64,000 nt of DNA from Acidobacteriota bacterium (GCA_013289715.1 JABCZJ010000006.1:1-64000); one strand, 5' to 3'. Counted from the stretch's first letter, positions 24,528 through 33,565 are shown. The notes: a model not told the origin generated them from the sequence alone. Made by a program: numbers and translations.

Positions 24528-24589
24528 TTCGGAAATCGCAGCAGAAATTGGCTCATGCGGGATTGCAGGAATGCGGTGCCGGGTTCAAT

Positions 24590-24829
24590 TCATCCGCGGC
24601 TGACGGTATGCGCAAGAGGTCGACCCGGACGAACGACGCGGGCGATGTACATCAGGATCAGCCCCGCCAGCGGGCTCAGCAGCAGGCTGGTGAAAAAGCC
24701 CTTCCAGAACGCAAACCCTTCCTTCTCCATCTTCGTCGCCGTGAGGCCGCAAGCCATAACCCAGACGAGCCCGGCGATTGCGACCAGGAGCCATGCGGCA
24801 ATCGCCGCAAAATGCACGTGTGAATACAT
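24590..24829 (-). CDS. Small two-helix membrane protein
   Basis: A 79-residue protein from the ATG at 24829, behind a GGGGG stretch. Two predicted helices (about 9-27, AIAAWLLVAIAGLVWVMAC, and 45-65, FTSLLLSPLAGLILMYIARV) are joined by a charged loop. The tail is basic. A longer upstream start is open but not hydrophobic or supported. Family not recognised. It is convergent with the lipoprotein foldase gene. Confidence 0.6.
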   Translation of the reverse strand: MYSHVHFAAIAAWLLVAIAGLVWVMACGLTATKMEKEGFAFWKGFFTSLLLSPLAGLILMYIARVVRPGRPLAHTVSRG

Positions 24830-24974
24830 TGCGATTCCCCCCGTTTTCCACGCCGCCCGGTGCCCAGAGCACCGCCCGGATTGCAACCATTGTGACCAAA
24901 CCAACGGGGTCGGGAAAGGCGCGAGAACAAAAAGGGAACTTAAAGGTTACTAGTAACGAACCCTAAACGCCGGT

Positions 24975-25472
24975 TCAACTGACGACCACAACCACCTCTC
25001 CTGCATTGACGGTCTGGCCTTCGACCACGCGCACCCGGTCAATCGTTCCCGATTTCGGCGCGCGAACCTCATTCTGCATCTTCATCGCCTCCACCACCAG
25101 CAGACCCTGTCCCGCCCGAACCGAATCACCAGCGCTTACCAGGACCCGCACCACTTTCCCAGGCATCGGCGCCAATACCTGCTGACGGCCTTCCGCTTCG
25201 ACGCTGCCGCCACGATGGCGTCGCCATTCGCGTTCATCCTGAATTACGACCGCAAATTCCCGGTCGCGCGTCATCGCGCGCAGCTCCGCACCCCGGCGCT
25301 CGATGCGCACTTCGAACGATTTTCCGTTTATCAGAATCGAATAGATTCCAGGTGACGCCTCGGTCGCATCAGCTTCGAGTCGCTGTCCATCAATCGTCCA
25401 TAGGGGGCGCTCGCCTGCCTCTGCGAGCTCGACGTGGCGCTTTTTTCCTGCAATCTCAATCTGCAATTTCAC
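24975..25472 (-). CDS. Biotin carboxyl carrier protein of an acyl-CoA carboxylase
   Basis: A 165-residue carrier that shuttles carboxylated biotin. The C-terminal 75 residues are a biotinyl domain with VLAPMPGKVVRVLVSAGD, the biotin-attachment motif EAMKMQNEV (Lys is the modified residue) and APKSGTIDRV. The N-terminal half (ILINGKSFEVRIERRGAELR) resembles the extension seen in acyl-CoA and oxo-acid carboxylase chains, not the Pro/Ala-rich linker of AccB. GTG start with AGGGA five bases upstream. It lies 30 bases after the biotin carboxylase gene, forming one unit. Confidence 0.9.
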   Translation of the reverse strand: MKLQIEIAGKKRHVELAEAGERPLWTIDGQRLEADATEASPGIYSILINGKSFEVRIERRGAELRAMTRDREFAVVIQDEREWRRHRGGSVEAEGRQQVLAPMPGKVVRVLVSAGDSVRAGQGLLVVEAMKMQNEVRAPKSGTIDRVRVVEGQTVNAGEVVVVVS

Positions 25473-25502
25473 AGTGTCCCTGTTCGTCCTTTGACGACTT
25501 TG

Positions 25503-27032
25503 TTACGGTTGCGGTTCGCGATTCACTTGTTCCCTTCGGCTCTCTGTTTTCCACCGTGATTCCGGAATCGTGCTCGCCTCGAAAGCATTTGCGCCGTCAG
25601 CGTGCCTCCTGTGCCACAGAAATGCCGCGATTGCTGCAGCTTGCTCGGCCCGGGACTCTTCCTCGTCCTCGAGACCTTCCAGGGCGGGTCCAGCGCTCAG
25701 AAAATCATCCAGCCAGCGTGTATAAACCGCGCCCTTCTGGAAATCGCCGCTCGCCAGGATGCGACGAAAAAGCGAGACGTTGGTCTTAATCCCACTCGCA
25801 TAATATTCCTGCAAAGCCCGCCCCATTCGCGCCAGAGCCTCCTTGCGATCGCCGCCCCATGCAATGAGCTTCCCCAGCATCGGGTCATACTCGTTCGGCA
25901 CCGTCCAGCCCGCGTAAATCCCCGCATCCAGGCGGATCCCGGGGCCGGTCGGAACTCCGCAGTCCACGATTTTCCCGGGCGACGGGAAAAAATTATTGTC
26001 CGGGTCTTCGGCGTAGATGCGGCACTCAATCGCATGGCCGCGCAGTTCAATTTCCTCCTGGCTGAACGGCAATGGCTCACCTGCCGCGATGCGCATCTGC
26101 AGCTTTACCAGATCGAGCGAGGTCACCATTTCCGTGACGGGATGCTCCACCTGCAGCCGCGTGTTCATCTCCAGAAAATAGAAATTCCGCTGCGCGTCCA
26201 CCAGGAATTCCACGGTGCCCGCATTCGTGTACGTTCCCGCGCGCGCCAGCTTCACCGCTGCTTCGCCCATCGCTTTCCGCAATTCCGCGGTCATGATTGG
26301 CGACGGCGCTTCCTCCATCACTTTCTGGTGCCGTCGCTGCACCGAGCACTCACGCTCCCCCAGATAGACAAAATGTCCGTGGTGATCGGCGAGCACCTGT
26401 ATCTCGATGTGCCGCGGGCGCTCCAGATATTTTTCCAGGTACAGTCGCGAGTCCCCGAATGCATTCAGCGCTTCGGACGTCGCATCCCGCCACGCCGGGG
26501 CGAGCTGGTTCTCGCCCGCGACGCTGCGCATCCCTTTGCCTCCGCCGCCTGCGACCGCCTTCAAAATCACCGGAAAACCAATCTCCCGCGCGATCTCCCT
26601 CGCCTCGTCCACGGTGTTGATGGGGCTCAGCGTTCCGGGCACGGTGGGCGCTCCCACGTCACGCGCAATCTGCCGCGCTGCGGTCTTCGCTCCCAGCTGC
26701 TCCATCGCCGCGGCCGACGGCCCGATGAAAGCGATCCCAGCGTCTACACAGGCGCGCGGGAGCGCGGGATTTTCCGCGAGAAAACCGTAGCCCGGATGAA
26801 TCGCGTCGCAGCCCGCATAACGCCCAACACCAAGGATCTTCTCCACCACCAAATAGCTCTCGCGCGACGGAGCCGGTCCAATCGGGTACGCCTCATCCGC
26901 CAGACGAACGTGCAGCGATGCGCGATCCACGTCGCTGTACACGGCGACGGCGCGCACACCCAGTTCCCGGCACGCTCGCGCGATGCGCACAGCAATCTCG
27001 CCTCGATTGGCAATCAGGACCTTCTTGAACAT
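25503..27032 (-). CDS. accC: Biotin carboxylase subunit
   Basis: A 509-residue ATP-grasp enzyme that carboxylates biotin on the carrier protein encoded next. The ATG at 27032 is preceded by GGGGAG and gives the standard N terminus FKKVLIANRGEIAVRIARAC. Other signatures are the glycine-rich loop GGGGKGMRSV, HIEIQVLADHHGHFVYLGER, and EMNTRLQVEHPVTEMV. A 45-residue tail extends past the usual AccC end. Together the pair forms the biotin half of an acetyl-, propionyl- or other acyl-CoA carboxylase; no carboxyltransferase gene is in the window. Confidence 0.93.
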   Translation of the reverse strand: MFKKVLIANRGEIAVRIARACRELGVRAVAVYSDVDRASLHVRLADEAYPIGPAPSRESYLVVEKILGVGRYAGCDAIHPGYGFLAENPALPRACVDAGIAFIGPSAAAMEQLGAKTAARQIARDVGAPTVPGTLSPINTVDEAREIAREIGFPVILKAVAGGGGKGMRSVAGENQLAPAWRDATSEALNAFGDSRLYLEKYLERPRHIEIQVLADHHGHFVYLGERECSVQRRHQKVMEEAPSPIMTAELRKAMGEAAVKLARAGTYTNAGTVEFLVDAQRNFYFLEMNTRLQVEHPVTEMVTSLDLVKLQMRIAAGEPLPFSQEEIELRGHAIECRIYAEDPDNNFFPSPGKIVDCGVPTGPGIRLDAGIYAGWTVPNEYDPMLGKLIAWGGDRKEALARMGRALQEYYASGIKTNVSLFRRILASGDFQKGAVYTRWLDDFLSAGPALEGLEDEEESRAEQAAAIAAFLWHRRHADGANAFEASTIPESRWKTESRREQVNREPQP

Positions 27033-27119
27033 TGCGGCTCCCCAGGGCAAACCCGGAATTCTAGCATCTTGGCCGTTTGCCCGCCCGCATACGCGCGCCT
27101 TGCGCCCAAGCCTGTTGCG

Positions 27120-27148
27120 TTGACACCTATGTGAGCCGCTGTTAAATT
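27120..27148 (+). promoter_or_regulatory. Sigma70-like promoter of the Lol-like cassette
   Basis: TTGACA at 27120-27125 and TAAATT at 27143-27148 are 17 bases apart. Transcription would start near 27155, two or three bases before the GTG at 27158, so the first gene of the cassette may be read from a leaderless message. Confidence 0.55.
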
Positions 27149-27157
27149 GCATACTTT

Positions 27158-28168
27158 GTGCTCATAGGGCGGCTCAAATCTAGCGTTCGGCGCGTCATCG
27201 GGGTGGCTTCTTCGGCAGCGGTGCTCGCCTCTGCCTTCGGCTGCGCCGTCAGCCAGAAGACCGTCGTGAAGCCGTCGCAGGCGCCAACTCCGCTGCAGAC
27301 GGCGAGGAAAGAGCAGCTCATCGATAGCTACAATCGCCAGGCGCAAGCGATCCAGTCTCTCAACGCCGGCGTGAGCATGAAGCTGACGGCGGGTTCGGCG
27401 TATTCCGGCGTCATCGAGCAATACCATGAAGTGAATGGCTTCGTACTGGCAGCCAGACCCGCCAGCATTCGAGTGATCGGCCAGGCCCCGGTAGTTGGCA
27501 AGAATATTTTCGACATGGTGAGCGACGGCTCGACTTTCAGCATTTACGTACCGTCGAAAAACAAATTTATCGTCGGCCCGGCCGACCTGGAACGCCGCGC
27601 CGAGAAACCGATCGAAAATCTCAGGCCGCAACACCTGGTGGAAGCGCTTTTCTGGCCGGTGATCACCGATCAAGCGCCCGTACTGTTTGAACAAGCGAGC
27701 GAAGGCGCGGCACGCTATTACATATTGACGGTCGTCAGGCTGCGGACACCACAATCCTCAGCGGGCCCCGGTGACGCGGGCAGCGCTGCTCCGGCCGGGC
27801 AAGCCAGTGCACAACGTTCACCGTCCGAGTGGGAAATCGCGCGGAAAGTATGGTTCGATCGCACCGACCTGCGCGTCTCAAGAATTGAGAACTTTGGCTC
27901 TGCTGGCAACGTGGCTTCCGACGTTGCGTACGGAAACTGGCAAACCACCGGTGCCACGAGCTATCCGTGGCAGGTCAATGTCACCCGGCCAGGCGATGAC
28001 TATCAATTGCAGATTACGATCAAGAAGCTTACTGTGAACGAGCCGATTGCCGCGGACCGGTTCCTGCTGCCGCAACCGCCCGGCACGGATTTGGTGAATG
28101 TCGGCGATAACGCCGCCGATAGCGTTCACAAAGATTCGGACCAGAACCACAAGGAGCCACATCGTTAG
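27158..28168 (+). CDS. Lipoprotein of the LolA/LolB-like (DUF4292-like) fold
   Basis: A 336-residue exported lipoprotein. The signal ends in VLASAFGC, with Cys as the lipidation site near residue 29. The mature part has repeated strands typical of the LolA/LolB half-barrel (SLNAGVSMKLTAGSAYSGVI, RPASIRVIGQAPVVGKNIFD, DGSTFSIYVPSKNKFIVG). A Ser/Ala/Gly-rich insert (PQSSAGPGDAGSAAPAGQAS) splits it. It is followed by permease, ATPase, small membrane protein and LolA-like genes, which suggests it receives or hands over lipoprotein or lipid at the outer membrane. The start is a GTG just after the predicted transcript start. Confidence 0.75.
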   Translation: MLIGRLKSSVRRVIGVASSAAVLASAFGCAVSQKTVVKPSQAPTPLQTARKEQLIDSYNRQAQAIQSLNAGVSMKLTAGSAYSGVIEQYHEVNGFVLAARPASIRVIGQAPVVGKNIFDMVSDGSTFSIYVPSKNKFIVGPADLERRAEKPIENLRPQHLVEALFWPVITDQAPVLFEQASEGAARYYILTVVRLRTPQSSAGPGDAGSAAPAGQASAQRSPSEWEIARKVWFDRTDLRVSRIENFGSAGNVASDVAYGNWQTTGATSYPWQVNVTRPGDDYQLQITIKKLTVNEPIAADRFLLPQPPGTDLVNVGDNAADSVHKDSDQNHKEPHR

Positions 28169-28202
28169 CGCTTTTGCAATTCCGTAAGCGCCACAAAAAT
28201 CT

Positions 28203-29300
28203 ATGATCCGTTACATGATCGTACAAAACGTCTTGCATCGCCCGCTCCGCACCTTCATCACCGTGCTGGCCGTAGCCGTCGAGGTCACGCTCGTCATCAT
28301 CGTCGTCGGCCTCACCAGCGGCCTGCTCGCGGAATCGGCCAAACGCATCGAAGGTGTCGGCGCGGACATTATGGTCCAGCCCCCTTCGGCGTCCGTGTTC
28401 ATGGCCTTCAGCGGCGCTCCCATGCCCATCGCCATCGCAGATAAATTGTCGCAGCTCGAATACGTGCAGGCAGTCGCGCCCGTCCTGCTGCAATTCAATT
28501 CCAACGGCCTGGAAATCATTTATGGAATTGACCAGGAAAGCTTCCTTGCCGTTACCGGCGGGTTCGTATTCCACGAAGGCCATGATTTGCAAGGGCCGAA
28601 CGATATCCTGGTGGACGACGTCTATGCCAGATCAAAAAAAATAAAGCTTGGCCAGACCCTGCGTCTTTTCGATCATGATTTTCACGTGGTGGGCATCGTC
28701 GAGCACGGCAAAGGCGCCCGCCTGTTCGTATTCCTCTCCACGCTTCAGGAGATGGCTGGCGCGCACGACAAAGCTTCTGTCTTTTTCATCAAATGTGACC
28801 GTACCGATCACACTCCCGCGGTGATCGACGCAATCAAGCAGCTTCTCCCTCGTTACGAGGTTCGCCCGCTCAAGGATTTCATTTCGCTGATGACCTCCTC
28901 GAACCTCCCCGGTTTGGGCGCTTTCATCAATGTCATGATCGGTATCGCCGTGGTCATCGGCTTCCTGGTGATTTTTCTCTCGATGTACACCACCATCATC
29001 GAGCGCACTCGCGAAATCGGCGTCCTGAAGTCGCTGGGCGCGTCCAAGGGCTACATCGTTCGCATCGTGCTCAGCGAAACGACGCTGCTCTGCATCGGCG
29101 GAGCTGTGGCCGGCGTCGGACTCAGCTACCTTATGAGCGCAATCTTCATCAAGCTGTTCCCGACGCTCACGATCCTGATTACTCCATTATGGGTTCTGCG
29201 CGCTGGCCTGATTGCAATTGTGGGCGGCCTGCTCGGCGCGGCTTACCCCGCCTGGATGGCCAGCCGCAAAGATCCCGTCGAGGCGCTGGCTTACGAGTAG
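28203..29300 (+). CDS. ABC transporter permease, MacB/LolC-FtsX type
   Basis: A 365-residue permease with one N-terminal helix (about 17-42, TFITVLAVAVEVTLVIIVVG), a large periplasmic domain (about 50-235), and three C-terminal helices (about 240-265, 295-315 and 330-352). This is the four-helix type VII ABC topology shared by MacB, FtsX and LolC/E. The coupling region reads RTREIGVLKSLGASKGYIVR, and the end is AAYPAWMASRKDPVEALAYE, both typical. It pairs with the ATPase encoded next. Such transporters extract lipoproteins or push substrates with a periplasmic stroke. Confidence 0.88.
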   Translation: MIRYMIVQNVLHRPLRTFITVLAVAVEVTLVIIVVGLTSGLLAESAKRIEGVGADIMVQPPSASVFMAFSGAPMPIAIADKLSQLEYVQAVAPVLLQFNSNGLEIIYGIDQESFLAVTGGFVFHEGHDLQGPNDILVDDVYARSKKIKLGQTLRLFDHDFHVVGIVEHGKGARLFVFLSTLQEMAGAHDKASVFFIKCDRTDHTPAVIDAIKQLLPRYEVRPLKDFISLMTSSNLPGLGAFINVMIGIAVVIGFLVIFLSMYTTIIERTREIGVLKSLGASKGYIVRIVLSETTLLCIGGAVAGVGLSYLMSAIFIKLFPTLTILITPLWVLRAGLIAIVGGLLGAAYPAWMASRKDPVEALAYE

Positions 29301-29372
29301 CCCAATCCCACTGTTTCGCCGCGTTTCAGGCGTCCGGAGCAATTTGCGCCCGCCTGTCCGCGCTAGGCAGAA

Positions 29373-30119
29373 ATGCTAAAGCCGACTAGAATATTTCCGT
29401 CCTCGAATTCGCCGACGCTTGCAGGGGAGCGGCTGTTGGAGCCCATACTTCAGACTGAAAATCTGTGGAAGGTGTATCGCCAGGGTAAAGTCGAAGTTCC
29501 CGCCCTGCGCGGCGTCAGCATCGAAATCTTTCCCGGTGAATTCGTCTCGATCATGGGGCCTTCCGGGTGCGGTAAATCAACCATGTTGCACGTGATTGGC
29601 GGCTTGGCTCAGGCTACCTCCGGGCGCGTGCTGCTCGACGGCAACGACCTCACTACCATGAGCGATTCGGCGCGCACTCTGCTGCGCCGTCACAAAGTTG
29701 GCTTTGTTTTTCAGCGTTTTAATCTGCTCCCCACGCTCGATGCGTATCACAACATCACTCTCGCCCAGCATATCCACGGCAATGGATTTGATCCCCATCG
29801 CTTCCAGGTTGTCGCCGACCTTCTCGGCTTGAGCGGTCGCCTGAAACACAAGCCCTCGGAGCTTTCCGGCGGCGAACAACAGCGCGTAGCGCTCGCTCGC
29901 GCCATCGTCAGCGAACCGAAAATCGTCTTGGCCGACGAACCCACCGGCAACCTCGATACCAAGAGTTCCGAAGCCGTCCTGGGCCTTCTCCGCCAACTCA
30001 ATCAGGATCTCGGCCAGACGATTGTCATGATCACCCATAATCCCGAAGCAGCCGCCTACGGGCATCGAGTGTTGCACATGCGTGATGGCGAGGTTGTGGA
30101 CGGCTCCTCGGTTCACTGA
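29373..30119 (+). CDS. ABC transporter ATPase, LolD/MacB type
   Basis: The ATPase of the preceding permease. It has Walker [16 protein letters not shown]-loop [14 protein letters not shown], signature [15 protein letters not shown], Walker [13 protein letters not shown] and the switch His in [10 protein letters not shown]. The length is 248 residues from the ATG at 29373; a TTG at 29436, with GGGGAG upstream, would give 227 residues and the more usual short N terminus. [10 protein letters not shown] and NLD-TKSS are characteristic of the LolD/MacB group. It probably powers transport from the inner membrane toward the periplasmic carrier. Confidence 0.92.
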   Translation: MLKPTRIFPSSNSPTLAGERLLEPILQTENLWKVYRQGKVEVPALRGVSIEIFPGEFVSIMGPSGCGKSTMLHVIGGLAQATSGRVLLDGNDLTTMSDSARTLLRRHKVGFVFQRFNLLPTLDAYHNITLAQHIHGNGFDPHRFQVVADLLGLSGRLKHKPSELSGGEQQRVALARAIVSEPKIVLADEPTGNLDTKSSEAVLGLLRQLNQDLGQTIVMITHNPEAAAYGHRVLHMRDGEVVDGSSVH

Positions 30120-30120
30120 T

Positions 30121-30537
30121 ATGCGCACCTTATGGCGAGCAATTGTTCGCACCATTTTCTGGTCCTTCGAACGTGGCAGCTGGCCCTACGATCTGGCCGT
30201 GATCTTAATCATTCTGTTCGTACTGGTCACTCCGACACGCTGGTTCCACGATCAGCCCCAATTGAGCGCCGTGTTTGCTTCCAAAGTGCAGCTTGAATCG
30301 GAGGACCCTGCCAGGCAAACGCATACCTATCGCCTGGATGCCACCGCGCTTCCGGCAGAAAAGCGCGCGGCCCGCGCTACTCCCGAACTGGAGCGCGAAA
30401 CCCACGATATCCTCGCGCGCACCGTCGCCGAATTGAAAGACCAGACTTTCCAGGTCATCCATATCGAACCTGTCTCGGCCCAGGATGGCTCGATCCTCTA
30501 TTACGATGTCACCGTGCACCCGTCTCCGCTGATGTAA
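30121..30537 (+). CDS. Small inner-membrane protein of the Lol-like cassette
   Basis: A 138-residue protein. A short basic N terminus is followed by one transmembrane helix (about 23-42, YDLAVILIILFVLVTPTRWF) and a periplasmic domain of about 95 residues. The ATG at 30121 follows the ATPase stop by one base, so the genes are almost certainly co-translated. Four charged, Ala/Glu-rich turns and a beta-rich end (QVIHIEPVSAQDGSILYYDV) are visible. Family not recognised; it is a candidate accessory subunit of the transporter. Confidence 0.75.
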   Translation: MRTLWRAIVRTIFWSFERGSWPYDLAVILIILFVLVTPTRWFHDQPQLSAVFASKVQLESEDPARQTHTYRLDATALPAEKRAARATPELERETHDILARTVAELKDQTFQVIHIEPVSAQDGSILYYDVTVHPSPLM

Positions 30538-30608
30538 CGTTTGCTCCCCGCCCATAAACTCTACTGGAACCTGGCGACGCGCCCAACGCGTCTAACCAAT
30601 GTAGTATT

Positions 30609-31361
30609 ATGAACGCTCCGTTAAAGGGCCGACCACTCAGTGAGGGACATGATTTGAAGGTAAGACGCTTCGTATCGGCAATTGCACTGGTCATCATTAT
30701 TTCGGCTGCGTGTCTCAGGGCGTTCCCTGCGGCTAGCCAGAATCACAGCCCAGCTACACTGGACACGACGCTCCGAGAACTCGATCGCGCCGCAAAGGGT
30801 TTCCACAGTCTTTCCGCCGACGTCGAGCGCACCAAGGTTACCGTCGTGGTTAACGATCGCTCGACCGAAGCCGGTTCCATCCTGGTTCGCGACGATAAGA
30901 TGCTGCTGGAAATGAAGCCTCCGGATGCGCGCACGATTCTGCGCACGGGCGACAACCTCTACATTTACACACCAGGTCTGAAACGTGTTGAGGAATACAA
31001 CCTCGCGCAACATCGCGCCCAGGTCGATCAATACCTTCTGCTCGGTTTCGGGACGCAAGGGAAAGAACTTCAGAAGTCCTATCTGGTGACCCTGCTGGGT
31101 GAGCCAACGCTGGACGAGAAGAAGACCGTCGAGCTGGAATTGACTCCCAAGTCTCAGGAAGCCCGCAACCAGATCTCCAAGATTCAGATCTGGTTCGATG
31201 AATCTTCCTGGCTTCCGGTGCAACAGCAATTCAACGAAACCGGTTCCGGCGATTACTTCGTCATCCGCTATTCACGAATCATACGCAATCCCGACCTCGG
31301 CGATGCTCACTTCAAACCCCACTGGCCCAAGGGCACCGAAAAAGTCAGACCTCAGGGCTAG
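30609..31361 (+). CDS. lolA: LolA-like outer-membrane lipoprotein carrier
   Basis: A periplasmic carrier with the LolA fold. A signal helix (RRFVSAIALVIIISAACLRA) is followed by LDRAAKGFHSLSADVERTKV, ILVRDDKMLLEMKPPDARTI and NLYIYTPGLKRVEEYNLAQH, the strand pattern of LolA and its relatives. The end (SSWLPVQQQFNETGSGDYFV) is equally typical. 250 residues from the ATG at 30609; a TTG at 30654 gives a shorter signal peptide and is equally possible. It closes the cassette and would carry the substrate across the periplasm. Confidence 0.82.
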   Translation: MNAPLKGRPLSEGHDLKVRRFVSAIALVIIISAACLRAFPAASQNHSPATLDTTLRELDRAAKGFHSLSADVERTKVTVVVNDRSTEAGSILVRDDKMLLEMKPPDARTILRTGDNLYIYTPGLKRVEEYNLAQHRAQVDQYLLLGFGTQGKELQKSYLVTLLGEPTLDEKKTVELELTPKSQEARNQISKIQIWFDESSWLPVQQQFNETGSGDYFVIRYSRIIRNPDLGDAHFKPHWPKGTEKVRPQG

Positions 31362-31364
31362 CGC

Positions 31365-32534
31365 CTATTTCACGCCTGCTCGTTGCTTCTTTTCGCCACG
31401 CCCAGCTGATTCGTGCTCGAGCAACGCGAGTTTGCGCTCAAGTCCCCAGCGATAGCCGGCCAGATTGCCATCTTCGCGCACCACGCGATGGCATGGCACC
31501 ACGACGGACACAGGGTTCGTCGCGCATGCCCGCGCCACCGCTCGAATCGCCTTCGGCTTGCCAATCGCCCGCGCCACCTGGCTATAGGTCCGTGTCGTGC
31601 CGTAAGGAATCTTCCGCAATTCTTCCCACACGCGCCGCTGAAAGGCAGTCGCCTGCACGTCGGTCGGCAGATCCAGATTCGGTTCGCGCCCGCGCAAGTG
31701 CTCGAGTATTTTTCCCACCCAGCCTTCTAAACCGTTCCGGTCGCGCTGAATTTCCGCTCGCGGATATTCTTTCCGCAGCGAACTTTCCAGCGGCCCGTCG
31801 TCTTTGCCCAGATACAGCGCGCTGATCCCGCGGTTTGTCGCTCCTACCAGCAATCGCCCGAGCGGCGAAGCCACGATCGTGTAGTGAATCTTCATTCCCG
31901 CGCCTCCCTGCCTGTAGGTGGCAGGCGTCATGCCCAAGTGCGCCGGAGCGCGCTCATACAACCGGCTGCTCGATCCAAATCCCGCGTCATAAAGTGCTGT
32001 CGTCACGTCATCTCCTTTTCGCAATCTGGATTTCAACCGGCGCATCCGCCGCGCGTCGGCATACTGTCGCGGCGAGATTCCCATTACGCTGCGAAACGCG
32101 CGTTCCAGCTGATGCGCGCTCATTCCCGCGGTCGAACTCAGCGTGCGCAACGTCAGACCTGCGCCGCTCGCATCTCCGTTCGCAGGCATGCCGCCATCCG
32201 CGTCAATCTGCGCCTCGATTTCCCGGCACACTTTCGCCACCGCTGCCGTGCGTGGATCGCGCAGACGTGCCAGGCGTGGCTGGCAGCGCAGACAAGCACG
32301 GAATCCTTCCTGCTCTGCCGCTTCCGGCAGCGGAAAGAATTTAACCTGCGCGCGCCGCGGCTTCCGCGAAGGACACGACGGCCTGCAATAGATTCCGGTC
32401 GACCGCACGGCATACACAAACGCACCATCCGCGCCGCGATCGCGCATCTCTACCGCCTGCCATTGTTTCTGGTTCAGCGCGAACTCGCGCATGCCGCCCA
32501 AGCTCGCACTGGAAGTTCTGGTCATCAGTTCCAT
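31365..32534 (-). CDS. ada: Ada-type DNA repair methyltransferase and AraC-family activator
   Basis: A 389-residue bifunctional protein. The N-terminal Ada zinc domain (about 30-90) has AVRSTGIYCRPSCPSRKPRR and ACLRCQP, with four Cys that bind zinc; one accepts methyl groups from phosphotriesters. The central AraC-type HTH (about 125-205) includes ISPRQYADARRMRRLKSRLR. The C-terminal O6-alkylguanine methyltransferase (about 215-385) has the reactive Cys in VVVPCHRVVREDGNLAGYRW. Methylation of the N domain would switch on its own and other repair genes. An ATG at 32492 is an alternative start. The gene ends head to head with the LolA gene, three bases apart. Confidence 0.95.
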   Translation of the reverse strand: MELMTRTSSASLGGMREFALNQKQWQAVEMRDRGADGAFVYAVRSTGIYCRPSCPSRKPRRAQVKFFPLPEAAEQEGFRACLRCQPRLARLRDPRTAAVAKVCREIEAQIDADGGMPANGDASGAGLTLRTLSSTAGMSAHQLERAFRSVMGISPRQYADARRMRRLKSRLRKGDDVTTALYDAGFGSSSRLYERAPAHLGMTPATYRQGGAGMKIHYTIVASPLGRLLVGATNRGISALYLGKDDGPLESSLRKEYPRAEIQRDRNGLEGWVGKILEHLRGREPNLDLPTDVQATAFQRRVWEELRKIPYGTTRTYSQVARAIGKPKAIRAVARACATNPVSVVVPCHRVVREDGNLAGYRWGLERKLALLEHESAGRGEKKQRAGVK

Positions 32535-32899
32535 TTTGGTATGAGCCTCGCTCTCCTGTCGAAATTAGCGAAACTCAATCAAACTCGCTATCCGTTTCTA
32601 GCGCGCGAATTCAAGGCGAAATCTCTCCCATCCGCATCATCCATCACCAAGGTGCCGAAGGCGAACAGCTTTCGCTTTCGGTTGTCTTTCGCGCCGAGCG
32701 AACAAACAACAAACTCCAAATCCTGTCCCTCAATCAGCTCCAAGGTCGCAACTCCCGCCTAATCATAGCTATGTGTCCCACCCCTTACTGTTGTATGATA
32801 GGGCACCCGGCCATCACTTCCCTTGACGCGGTTCCAGACTCCGCGCATATTCGCTCTACTGGCAGGGGGGAAGTTTAGGCTGTTCTTGGGGGATAGTAC
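32535..32899. other. Gap with an open but startless plus-strand frame
   Basis: Between ada and the PilZ gene the plus strand is open in frame from about 32509 to a TAG near 32878. It encodes protein-like sequence such as QGEISPIRIIHHQGAEGEQL followed by SLSVVFRAERTNNK, but has no usable ATG, GTG or TTG with a ribosome-binding site. It may be a decayed gene or chance. No other feature seen. Confidence 0.25.
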
Positions 32900-33397
32900 A
32901 TGGGGGCTGCTCCGGATTGGAAGGGGCCGCGGTCGGTTGTGTCGCCGCTGCGTGAAGTTGAAAGCCACACCGTAAGCGTTGCATCTCCAAACGGGAAGCC
33001 TGGGCCACAGCGTTTTGCGCGAGTTCCCACGCACGCTATCGGCGTTGCGCGCGAGCGCCGCGACAATCCACGCGCATCGCTCTCGCTGCCGCTCCGTCTC
33101 ACGCGCGTCGATGATCATCTCGAGCCCATTCCGGTCACGCTCGTAACCCGCAACATCAGCTCCAGTGGCGTTTATTTCCTCGCTCCACGTGATTTTCAGC
33201 CCGGCACCGCGATCGAACTGGAAGTCGCGCTCATCGAGCGGCCCCTGGGCCAAGGCAGCGTGCAGATGTGCACTGCTGCGCACATCGTGCGCGCCGAGGA
33301 AGTGGACATGCCCGGCTGGCGCGGTTACGCCGCCACCTTCGATGACTTCGCACTGCGCCGCGACGACATCGTCCCGCTGCGCTATCGCAGTCACTAG
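32900..33397 (+). CDS. PilZ-domain protein
   Basis: A 165-residue cytosolic protein with a PilZ domain (about 50-155), which binds cyclic di-GMP. The two ligand-binding elements are present: the Arg-rich stretch ARERRDNPRA (about 50-59) and the NxSxxG-type loop TRNISSSGVYFLAP (about 82-95). The first 45 residues are low-complexity. GGGGGAT precedes the ATG by about six bases. It stands alone, so its output target (motility, surface polysaccharide or other) cannot be told. Confidence 0.85.
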   Translation: MGAAPDWKGPRSVVSPLREVESHTVSVASPNGKPGPQRFARVPTHAIGVARERRDNPRASLSLPLRLTRVDDHLEPIPVTLVTRNISSSGVYFLAPRDFQPGTAIELEVALIERPLGQGSVQMCTAAHIVRAEEVDMPGWRGYAATFDDFALRRDDIVPLRYRSH

Positions 33398-33565
33398 ATT
33401 CGGCTAGGGCGCTTGCATCCTTCGCGAGGGTCGCACCGAATTCGCCCCTGACGACGTCATCCGCTTTCCTGTCGCACCGCTTAGACTTTGCAAGCATCTT
33501 CCGCGCGTAAGCTGCTCTCTCGGTAGGTTTAATCCTGCATCGCGGTCTGTTACGATTCTCGCGCC

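Noticed and set aside
24585..24610. GGTTCAATTC as a T-arm of a tRNA gene
   Set aside because: No acceptor stem, anticodon arm or D arm can be drawn around it, and it lies inside the small membrane protein gene.
24830..24904. Longer form of the small two-helix membrane protein from 24904
   Set aside because: The extra 25 residues are not hydrophobic, no ribosome-binding site precedes them, and the ATG at 24829 lies behind a G-rich site.
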